Positions 1 to 9,900 of a stretch of 64,000 bases of DNA are shown piece after piece. The DNA is from Helichrysum umbraculigerum. Taxonomy: Eukaryota; Streptophyta; Magnoliopsida; Asterales; Asteraceae. The number at the start of each line of letters is the position of its first letter. Positions within the stretch are counted from its first letter, which is position 1. The notes under the pieces are model-generated. The model ran no database searches and had not been told where the DNA came from. It saw only the letters and a program-made list of their open reading frames with translations. The stretch covers positions 263,040,250 through 263,104,249 of the forward strand of contig CATIUR010000001.1 in the NCBI GenBank assembly GCA_949592205.1, given 5' to 3'. A program made the position numbers and the translations under genes.

Positions 1-66
1 TATTATTATTATTATTATTATTATTATTTCTACTACTACATGTATTATTATTATTACTACTACAAA

Positions 67-103
<37 letters not shown>

Positions 104-153
104 TCTACTACTACATCTATTATTATTATTACTACTACAAATATTAAAATGGA

Positions 154-195
<42 letters not shown>

Positions 196-512
196 ATATA
201 AATTATTATTTCTACTACTATCACTATTATTATTATTACTACTACATCTATTATTATTCTTATTATTATTATTATTATTATTATTATTTCTACTACTACA
301 ATTATTATTATTATTATTATCATTATTATTATTATTTCTAATACTACAACTATTATTATTATATTTACTACTACAAATATTAAAATGGATTATTATTATT
401 ATTATTATTATTATTATTGTTATTATTATTATTATTCTTATTATTATTACTACAACTATTATTATTGTTATTATTATTATTATTTCTACAACTATTATTT
501 TTATTAATATTA

Positions 513-552
<40 letters not shown>

Positions 553-606
553 GTTGTACTTCTACGACTATTATTATCAGTATTTCTACTATAACTATTA
601 TTATTA

Positions 607-687
<81 letters not shown>

Positions 688-860
688 AACTATTATTATT
701 ATTATCATTCTTATATTACAACTATTATTATTATTACCACAACTATTAGGCCTATTATTATTATTGTTATTATTGTTACATCAATAATTATTATTACCAC
801 AACTATTAGGCCTATTATTATTATTGTTATTATTGTTACATCAATAATTATTGTTATTAT
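1..860. repeat. TTA/TAT microsatellite tract
   Basis: Almost uninterrupted trinucleotide repeat of TTA/TAT/ATT with scattered TACTAC, GTT and CCT interruptions. Long Leu, Ile or Tyr open frames here come only from the repeat and are not genes. A short phrase (CTACTACAAATATTAAAATG) recurs near 131 and 369, so the tract has also grown by segment duplication. Confidence 0.95.
729..848. repeat. 60-bp tandem duplication in the microsatellite
   Basis: Two adjacent 60-bp units, read by eye as identical. Each contains ACCACAACTATTAGGCC followed by TTATTATTATTG and GTTACATCAATAATTA. Their identity suggests a recent duplication. Confidence 0.85.
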
Positions 861-1358
861 TAGTTCAAGTGAGGCAAAAGAATAAATATCTAAAAGATTA
901 AAACTAATAACTTTTCCTAAATCTCATAAACAATTTATACTAACATCTACCTTTAAAAGATTGGGATAGATAATCTAACATACATAAAAACATCAATAAC
1001 TTTACTAATCTAAAAACATATAAATATATGTAATTGTGACGGTAGGAAAACATATAAATATATAAAACATACATAAAAACATATAAACCATAATCCATAC
1101 TAAACAACAAGTGAACAAATGCAACTACAATTTAATCAATGTAGTCTTCAAATAGAAATATTTATTCACAAATAACTCATTACAATCAAATCCAAAAATT
1201 ACTCCTAATCAAACCGCATACACACAGTAAAATCATATTCAAATTGAAAATAAAAACTAAAGTAAACACAAAACATGAAAATAAATACGAACTATGAAAA
1301 TCAATACTTACTCATACAACAAAACATATAAATATATAAAAACATAAAAGAAACTTAC
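861..1358. other. AT-rich spacer, no gene seen
   Basis: No coding frame or RNA gene is visible. The phrase ACATATAAATATAT occurs three times (near 1017, 1050 and 1323), a weak dispersed repeat. If the small exon at 1359-1400 is real, this stretch would be its downstream intron on the minus strand. Confidence 0.5.
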
Positions 1359-1400
1359 ATTCACATCAAAATTAAGATCAAAATCATCAAGTTCTTCCAT
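1359..1400 (-). CDS. Possible first exon of a truncated gene
   Basis: On the minus strand an ATG at 1400 opens 14 acidic codons (MEELDDFDLNFDVN), ending exactly at a GTAAGT splice-donor consensus (1353-1358). A purine-rich GAAGAAGAAG leader lies just upstream, as in plant 5' UTRs. No continuation exon was found, because the downstream sequence decays into AT-rich repeats and the microsatellite. It may be the start of a captured or truncated gene. No family is recognised; chance is quite possible at this length. Confidence 0.25.
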
Positions 1401-1449
1401 GTTGTCGTTGTTTTCTTCTTCTTCTTTCCCCTTCGTTGCTCTCGTTACC

Positions 1450-2070
1450 GGCGCCGGATTCGGATGATGGAGACGGCGTACAAAACCCGGCGGTACAAAA
1501 CCCTAGCGCCCCTTAATTTTTTTTATGGTCCCTTGATGGTGACGGCAGTAAACCTAGCGCCAATGAAGTGAAAAAAAAAAGTGTACAAATTAATCCGGCG
1601 CCAATGAATTATTTATGGACACGAATGAAGTAGTGAAAGGGGTTAGGGCGCCGTTGATGGTGACGTTTGTGAGTGTTGGGGCGCCGATTTGACAACAGCG
1701 GGGCGCCGCACGTGGTTTTTTGTGTATTTATTTGGTTTGTGAAACACGAGGTCTGAAAAGGTGGGGCGCCGGGCCCATATAATGGGGCGCCGGGCGCATT
1801 TAGTTATTTGGTGCAGGGTTTATCCACGTGTCGGGATTAAAAGGGGGGGCGCCGGGCGATTTGCTATTTTGTGTAGGGTTTATCCACGTGGTGCGATTTA
1901 ACGGACTGGGCGCCGGGTCCACTCCATTTGGCGCCGGTCCCACGTATTAATTGCGTTTAAGGATTAATTAATGTGATTAATGGGTTTAAATACTAATAAA
2001 TCTTTGACTAACGGATTAAAAACGTATTAACAATTGGTGGGGCGCCGGGGCGCCATTTTTGGCGCCAAAT
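1450..2070. repeat. GGCGCC-rich palindrome cluster
   Basis: About fourteen copies of the palindrome core GCGCC, mostly GGCGCC, lie in some 620 bp of otherwise AT-rich DNA. Examples are GGGGCGCCGGGC near 1763, 1784 and 1847, and three copies packed at 2041-2066. A second phrase, GTTTATCCACGTG, is repeated near 1828 and 1869. The density resembles the subterminal repeats of CACTA or Mutator-type elements, but no terminal inverted repeat was found, so the parent element is unknown. Confidence 0.7.
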
Positions 2071-2220
2071 GGTGGATTAGTTTGTTAAAACCTTGGGTCA
2101 ACGGATTAATTTGTTTAAACAGGTATGGTCAACGGATCATTTCTGTGATTTCCCCTCTCTTTCCCATGTGTGGAAGTTTACATGCAAATAATGCAATCAT
2201 GGTTAGTAGTTACTACTACA

Positions 2221-3244
2221 TAGGAAAGTTCAAAAAATAATGGTAAAAAAAGGAAGAATGGAGGGACCAATAGGATTGCTCCATTTCAAATACCTATTTT
2301 CACCTTTTTTTTTTTCAAATCTAAATATCTCACAAACCGTATGGCTACAAATTATAAAAATTACATATTCAGAATCAGCGTCTTTTTCTCTTCGATTCTA
2401 GATCCGACAAGATATACTTTCGACGAAGTTTTTTTTCCATTTTTTTAAGGTTTTAGAAATTTTTAATGTGAAATCACATGTGATTTTACAATAAAAAATA
2501 ATCACACCCGCTTATATTTCCGATTAAACTTTAAATTCAAATCATTGATGATGTAAAAAGATTAAGACATGAAAAACTAAGGTGTAATCATATGCGATTG
2601 AATATCAAACTATCAATCACATGTGTTTAAAGAGTAATAAAATACGGATTTTCAAATCATTGACTAAGAAAAATACAATCGAGTAAAAATCAAGTTGAAA
2701 TCATACATGAATTATCATATATCGGTAAATTTCTCATCAAATATCAATTTTTAAATGAAAATCATATGTGATTATATGCAAAATCATATGTGATTATATA
2801 ACAAATAACTTGTGATTAAGTGTACAAATAACAATCACATATGATTTTTAATGAAAACTATTGCAATTTTTTATTTTTCATTTATAACTATTAATGTGAG
2901 TGAATATTAAGTTATAATCACGTGTTAAATAGCAAATACCATGAATAAATAATCGTGAACAAATTTTAATTTTTTTTATCATAAATCACATGTGATTATA
3001 TTGTGAAATCGGATAAAAAAAGCGAAGAAAAAAAATTCGTCGAAAATATATCTTATGACATCTCTAATCGAAGAGAAAAACGCGATAGTTTCGAATATGT
3101 AATTTTTATAATTTATGGACTTACGGTTTGTGAGATAATTAACCAAAGGGGTAAAAAATAGAAGTGGGTTTTGTAGAGAAATGGAAGAATCCTATTGGTT
3201 CTCCCATTCTCTACTTTTTTAGCATTCTTAAAAGAACTCACCTC
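2221..3244. mobile_element. Non-autonomous long-TIR element, Mutator-like
   Basis: The two ends are inverted copies of each other over more than 200 bp, sharing CCAATAGGATT, ATCTCACAAACCGTA, AAAATTACATATTC and TCTTTTTCTCTTCGATT (roughly 2221-2450 against 3010-3244). Candidate flanking duplications are TACTACTACA (2211-2220) and TACTACTATA (3245-3254), nearly the 9-10 bp made by Mutator-family transposases. No transposase frame lies inside, so it would move only in trans. The class rests on TIR and TSD length; the exact termini are uncertain by a few bases. Confidence 0.7.
2462..3002. repeat. Array of AATCACATGTGATT palindromes
   Basis: The core of the long-TIR element holds about nine exact or degenerate copies of the 14-bp palindrome AATCACATGTGATT, including AATCATATGTGATT twice near 2760-2790 and ATCACATATGATT near 2830. 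They centre on CACATGTG or CATATG, which are E-box-like. No reading frame explains them. Confidence 0.75.
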
Positions 3245-3287
3245 TACTACTATATACAATAGTACAATACAATATATAGATAAATAT

Positions 3288-3543
3288 AATAAGTATTGGG
3301 TAATGCTACACATACCTACTTAGATGAACCTAAATGTAAGCTTAATGCACTGATTGGTTAACACAGTTTCTCTCTCCTAATCTTACTGGTTCAATTTGAC
3401 ACATGTCATCTATATGATAAGTATTGGGTAATGCTACACATACCTACTTAGATGAACCTAAATGTAAGTTTAATGCATTTATTGGTTAACACAGTTTCTC
3501 TCTCCTAATCTTACTGGTTCAATTTGACACATGTCACTCTTAC
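3288..3543. repeat. 128-bp tandem duplication
   Basis: Two copies with a 128-bp period, each starting ATAAGTATTGGGTAATGC and ending near GACACATGTCA. They differ at only a few positions (CTTAATGCACTG against TTTAATGCATTT). Non-coding, and just outside the right end of the long-TIR element. Confidence 0.9.
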
Positions 3544-4633
3544 AGTTTTGAGTCTCTATTAAATCTATCTAATTAGATCTCTCAATCATTTTCGTTAAGG
3601 AGTCTATAAATCAATATTGTGCTTAAAGTCTTACTGTCGCTGTTAAATAGTGTGTAATAATAATGTCTAAATTGGCATACTGTTGAATATATACTAGTGT
3701 AATCTACCAAATAAGAGATATTTTATAAGATATCAATCAGTAGTAATTATACCTCACAAAGATTTTGTGTACCGGAGAAAATTCTATTTGTTGATAAACA
3801 GATCGATATACTGGTTATAATTTGACCTTTTGAGCCACAAAATTGTTGTTGTATCGCTAACAAACTGAACTGGAAAACGAAGATATTGTTAAATTTAGGA
3901 GATACTAATTTGTGAATTCATACGTCCAAACATATAACTCTGTCCACTTTGAATTAACTTTTTATTCAGAGAATACTACCTTATTGGAATATTTTTTAAT
4001 TTACGAACGATGTAAACTAATTAAATACTACCAAGTATAATCACATTGGTTGGTCTATTATATATTATGACACTAGACTTTAAACCCGTGTATATACACA
4101 TGCCTTTGATTTTTAATATGAAATTTAGTATCTAGTAGATATTGTTTCTAATAATAGATTGTGTAAGTTAATATGTATATTAAACATTCAATTGGAATCA
4201 TGATAATATTACTTTATGTAAATGGATTTATATAAGTAGAGAATAAAAAAATTAAAAGATGGTGAAACTACGTTAGTGAAAAAAATTAATTATTTTAAGT
4301 CTATATTAACCTTTTCAAGTAATTTTTATTTCTTACTCTGTGAATTAATAAAAGAAACATTACAGACCGATTTGGATAATGTTTTAATTAATGAATTATT
4401 TTTGTTTTATATATGTAAGTGAGTAGTTGATTAAAAAAAATTCTTTTTTAATAAGTTAGGGACTTTTTATAAAATTTACTAAAATTAAAATTTAATTAAA
4501 ATGAGGGCAATTTTAGATTATCAATACAGAAGCCGTTACCGGTACCACCCAAAACTTTCCATAATTGTTACTATTTGTTAATTGATTGAATTTTTTTCAT
4601 AAATAATAGGTTTTTGTCAAGATTTATGATAAA
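3544..4633. other. AT-rich intergenic DNA
   Basis: No gene, RNA or clear repeat is recognised. The last 70 bp (about 4575-4638), together with bases just beyond E1, appear as an inverted partner of 15890-15965 (shared AGATTTATGATAAATAA), so the E1 target was part of a larger inverted repeat. Confidence 0.5.
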
Positions 4634-4638
4634 TAATA

Positions 4639-6938
4639 TGTAACACCCCCAAATTTGATGATTTGCGGAAGCTTGATTTGGGTGCTACTAATCAATAACA
4701 AAGCACAAAGATAAATAGCAAACGACTCTATATGCGTCGTTTTAACAAAATATATTGATAATTGAAATGTTTACAACATTTAAAGCTTTACATAGCTCGA
4801 GTTAAATATAATGAGATTTCAGTACATAAATACTTATACAAAATATACTAATGCAAGAAAATCTCAATCGTCTGTATGCTGACTCGAGCTAAATCCTGAA
4901 GCAGAAACATCCTACTGCTGGGTACCTGCGATATATGCTAAAAGGTCAGCTATAAAGCTGGTGAGCTCACAGGTTTGAAATCAAGTAATATCGTATGAAT
5001 CGCAAGATTTAAAAATGAATTGCATCCAGCAATTTAGTAATGAATTGCATCCAGCAATTAAATGACAATCATCGTGTATACAGCCATGAGCACATAGTTG
5101 AGCTTAACTCGAGGGCCGGGTCCCCTATAGAGAATTCCGGGCGAGGTGCCTCCACGAATGCCTAATCCACATTCGTCTTCCCAAATATTAGTACGTCCGT
5201 TTACCCGGTTAGTGCTTGCTAACCCGAACGAGGAGGGTCAATCCTATATGGTACCATATACTAATATTCACGCTACAACGTATTAACAACTATGCTGACG
5301 GAGGACTTTAAAATGATTAGTTTCGAAAAACTCATGTAGTATATGAAAAGTTGGTACTTGCGTTCACATGTTAAAAGTTGAGCAGTATATCACACCCCTG
5401 AGTAAAACAGTAAAAAGAGGGGCTATGAGACTCACCTGAGTCTGTAAGCGTTTAAACAAACGTAGGTTGATTAGCCGAAAATCGAAGTCCAAAGACTTGT
5501 AACCTGAGGGTGTCCACGACACGCGATGGTTATAAATATGATTGGGTGTCTCAAAAGATCACCCCTGCAGTTGTTTGTCCAACTATAATGTCCAAATCTC
5601 CACTATTTGGTTGATATGTTTAAGTGTTTGAAAAGTGTATGGCCCGTAGGTGACGGTTTGAAATAATAAACTTTAAGTATTATTATCAAGTTACCGATGT
5701 TTTGCACTTACACAAGTGCCCCAAAGTGTTTTATAAGTCGTATCGTATAAGGATTTGAGGTTGCAAAAGTTCGACACTTAGTGAAATTAAAGTTTGAAAA
5801 CCTGCTGTTTTATGCGACGTAGGGTGCGACGTCGCAGGTAGGATTGCGACGTAGAGCATGACGTCGCTAAAGTCGACGTTTCGCAATTTAATGCGACGTA
5901 GGGGTTTACGTCGCTAAATGCGACGTAGTGAGGTATTGGCGACGTTAAGGCTGACGTCGCTATATGCGACGTCGCAATTTAATGCGACGTTGTGACTGAC
6001 GTCGCACTATGCGACGTCACGAGGTGTTTTGCGACGTAGAGGCTGACGTCGCATAAATTCCGGGCCAAATGCGACGTAGCGGTCTGTTGGCCGGAAAATG
6101 TGTCGAAAATGAGTTTTTCGGTTTCCGTTCGGTCCAAAACTTTTACCCAACCCTTATAGGGACATTATAAGTTGTTACAAACTACTAACAAGTGAAAACA
6201 TTTAAAAACGAGAGATTTCGGGATTTGTCGGAAACTTACAAAGTGTCGGATGAGAAATCCGAAAAGATAGGATGATAGATCGTGTCGCGGTGGTTGTTTT
6301 CTTCCAAAAGAGTGGTATGATCCAAGGCCGTTTAATGCGTTTATTTGGTGATTTTGTGAGGTTTTTGGTGGTTGGTGATATTGAGAGAAAAGAGAGGAGA
6401 AAGAGGAAGAGAGAGAGTGAGTGGTGAGAATTGAGAAGAGGAAAAGGGGAGTTGGGGGTTTAACCTCCAACTTTCAGTCCCCGCTCTCCGTGCGTTGTTC
6501 GTTTGCTCCGTCGTTTTGACGTTTAATAATTATTTTACGTTTTAATTATAAGTTTTAAATTACGAATTTTTACGCTATAGTTTATTTAAATATTTTACTA
6601 ATCACTTTATTTTGAGTTATAAGTTGTAATTTATTTTATTTGGTTTGCGCGTTTTATGTTTTAAATTATGTAATTCCTGATTGTACGATACGAAATATTA
6701 TACTAATAATATTTTTGACATAACCCGTTATTTAATAAAATTTTGTCACCAACGTCCATATAAAATAGAATCGAAATACATCCGATTTAAATTGCGTACG
6801 ATTTAATCAAATCGCATTTTCGTATATATTCAACAATATATATAATTCGATACATTAATTAGCCTAACAAGGAACTAATTACATGTATTAACATATGATT
6901 AGGCACTAATTACTAGTCCTAATTTGGCGGGTGTTACA
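4639..6938 (-). repeat. E1 3' LTR
   Basis: Begins TGTAACACCC and ends GGGTGTTACA on the plus strand, 2300 bp, bounded by TAATA on the outside and the polypurine tract on the inside. In element sense it contains a CT-rich leader (about 6360-6440), a GTAAGT donor-like site whose first base is at 6239, and the GCGACGTC palindrome cluster. Confidence 0.95.
5813..6080. repeat. GCGACGT/ACGTCGC palindrome cluster in E1 3' LTR
   Basis: About eleven GCGACGT and seven ACGTCGC words alternate in 268 bp, often as facing pairs (TGCGACGTCGCA, or GCGACGTA-spacer-TGACGTCGC). Each pair can fold as a short hairpin. There is no coding frame. In element sense the cluster begins 159 bp after the donor-like GTAAGT. 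Confidence 0.9.
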
Positions 6939-6949
6939 TTCTCCCCCTG
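6939..6949 (-). other. E1 polypurine tract
   Basis: Read on the minus strand as CAGGGGGAGAA, directly abutting the 3' LTR start. This is the usual plus-strand DNA priming site of LTR retrotransposons. E2 has the same tract at 62851-62861. Confidence 0.85.
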
Positions 6950-6972
6950 TTAGAAGAATTTCGTCCCGAAAT

Positions 6973-9900
6973 TTAGCTCGAGGTCGTGTTCGATGTAGAA
7001 TCAGTGAAAAGTTGAGGATATTTGAGTCGCATTTGGTCTTCCCGTTCCCAGGTGAATTCCGGACCACGCCGCGAATTCCATCTGACCTTGACGATGGAAA
7101 TACGACTTTGTTTCAGTTGTTTGACCTCACGGTCCATAATTTCAGCGGGTTCCTCAACGAAATGAAGTTTATCGTCAATACGAATTTCATCTAATGGAAT
7201 AATAAGTGTCTCATCAGACAGACACTTCTTCAGATTTGAAACATGAAAAGTCGGGTGCACGCTGCTAAGTTCGGATGGCAGCTGCAATCGATAAGCTACA
7301 GGACCAATCCTTTCGAGGATCTCAAAAGGCCCGATGTACCGGGGATTCAACTTCCCGCGTTTGCCAAAACGGATGACGCCTTTCCAAGGCGATACTTTTA
7401 AGAGTACTCGATCCCCAACTTGGAACTCGAGTGGTTTGCGTCTCACGTCAGCATAACTTTTCTGACGATCACGTGCGGCTTTGAGTCTGTTTTGGATTTC
7501 CACAATTTTCTCAGTGGTGGCGTGAATGAGTTCAGGACCAGTGAGTTGACTATCTCCCACTTCAGTCCAACAGATCGGTGATCGGCACTTACGACCGTAC
7601 AGTGCCTCAAATGGTGCAGCCTTAATGCTGGCATGATAACTGTTATTGTACGAAAATTCGCACAACGGTAGATGTTTTTCCCAGTTTGTACCGAAATCAA
7701 CTACGCAAGCGCGTAGCATATCTTCCAAGGTTTGAATGGTTCGTTCACTTTGGCCGTCTGTTTGAGGATGGTACGCGGTACTCATATCGAGACGGGTACC
7801 CAATGCTTTTTGAAGTGATTGCCAAAAGTGAGAAGTGAAACGGGCATCTCTGTCAGAGATGATCGAGATTGGAACACCATGATGAGAAATGATTTCCTTG
7901 ATGTAAATTTGTGTAAGGCGTTCCATTTTATCGTTTTCTTTGATTGCCAGGAAATGAGCAGATTTGGTGAGACGATCAACGATCACCCAAATGGTATCGC
8001 AACCGTTCGATGACTTGGGTAGTTTGGTTATGAAATCCATGGCAATTTGATCCCATTTCCATTCAGGAATTTCAGGTTGTTGAAGTAAACCAGGAGGTTT
8101 CTGATGTTCGGTTTTGACTTTCGAGCAAGTAAGACACTTGCTGACATAAGTGGCGATTTCGGCTTTCATGTTCGGCCACCAGTAAAATTCCTTGATGCCG
8201 TGGTACATCTTATCGGATCCAGGATGAATAGAATATTTAGACTTGTGAGCCTCGTCCATCACCAAGTCTCGTAGGTTCCCAAAACTAGGCAACCATATTC
8301 GGTTTGAGAAATACCTAACCCCGTTAGGTTTGATTTCAAATTGTTTGTCAATACCCCGTAAGGCTTCATTTTTGATGTGTTCAGATTCCAGGGCTTCGAT
8401 CTGAGCGGTATGAATTTGAATAGTAAGATCGTTATGGATGGTCATACTGAGGGCTCGGACTCGAAGTGGTTTTGGTCGTTCCTTACGGCTGAGGGCATCG
8501 GCTACAACATTAGCCTTCCCCGGATGGTACTTGATCTCGCAATCGTAATCGGTAAGCAACTCGACCCATCGACGTTGCCTCATATTGAGATCCTTCTGAT
8601 CGAAGATATGTTGGAGACTTTTGTGATCGGTAAAGATTGTGCACTTAGTGCCGTAGAGATAATGTCTCCAGATTTTGAGAGCAAAAACGACAGCTCCAAG
8701 CTCGAGATCATGAGTGGTGTAGTTCTTTTCGTGAATTTTTAGCTGTCGTGAGGCATAAGCAATAACCTTGTCTCGTTGCATCAACACGCAACCAAGACCT
8801 TGGTGAGAAGCATCGCAGTATACCACGAAGTCATCGGTGCCTTCGGGTAAGGATAGGATCGGAGCACTGCAAAGTTTTTGTTTCAGAAGTTGGAACGCTG
8901 ACTCTTGTTTCTCGGTCCAATCGAACCTTTTATCCTTCTGTGTCAGTACCGTGAGTGGCTGAGCCATTTTGGAGAAATTTTCGATAAATCGCCGATAGTA
9001 CCCAGCAAGACCCAAGAATTGTCGTACTTCAGTTGCAGAGGTGGGTGCTTGCCAGTCTTTGATAGCCTCGATCTTTGATGGGTCCACGTGAATTCCCTGA
9101 CTGTCGATCACGTGACCAAGAAATTGAACGGTTTGGATCCAGAACTCACACTTAGAGAATTTAGCATAAAGCTTCTCGTATCTAAGTAGTTCAAGGATGG
9201 TTCTGAGGTGTTGCGCATGTTCTTGCTCGTTGCGCGAGTAAATGAGTATGTCATCGATAAAGACAATGACAAACTTATCGAGGTACGGTTTGCACACCCG
9301 GTTCATGAGGTCCATGAATACAGCCGGTGCGTTGGTTAGACCAAAGGGCATCACTTGGAATTCGTAGTGCCCGTAACGAGTTCTGAAAGCAGTTTTTGGA
9401 ATATCGGTGTCGCGAACTCGTAACTGATGATAACCTGATCGCAGGTCGATTTTTGAGTAGAAACCTGAACCCTGAAGTTGGTCGAATAAATCATCAATGC
9501 GAGGAAGTGGATAACGGTTCTTGACGGTCAATTTGTTCAACTCTCGATAGTCGATGCACATTCGGAATGAACCGTCCTTCTTTTTGACAAATAAGACCGG
9601 AGCTCCCCAAGGTGACGAACTCGGTCTAATGAATCCTCGATCCAGAAGTTCCTGTAACTGAGAGGACAACTCCTGAAGTTCAGATGGGGCTAAACGGTAT
9701 GGTGCACGGGCCACCGGTGCGGCACCCGGCACGAGATCGATTGAGAACTCAACCTGTCTAGACGGAGGTAGACCAGGTAGTTCTTCCGGAAAGACTTCGG
9801 GAAAGTCTCTAACAATCGGCACATCCTCAAGTCGCTTCTCCTCCGACTTCTTCTCGGTGATGTGTGCAAGTATCGCAGGGTAACCCTTTCTCAGAAATTT

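Noticed and set aside
149..787. Long Leu-, Ile- and Tyr-only open frames
   Set aside because: Translations of the TTA/TAT microsatellite; no start context or protein-like composition.
5813..6080. CpG island or gene promoter
   Set aside because: The GC content comes from repeated GCGACGT words inside an LTR, with no gene downstream in that sense.
6165..6470. 101-aa frame in the E1 LTR, also at 14087-14392 and in part at 52868-53134
   Set aside because: Opens at TTG in all cases, lies in the CT-rich leader, and the similarity between E1 and E2 follows from LTR homology.
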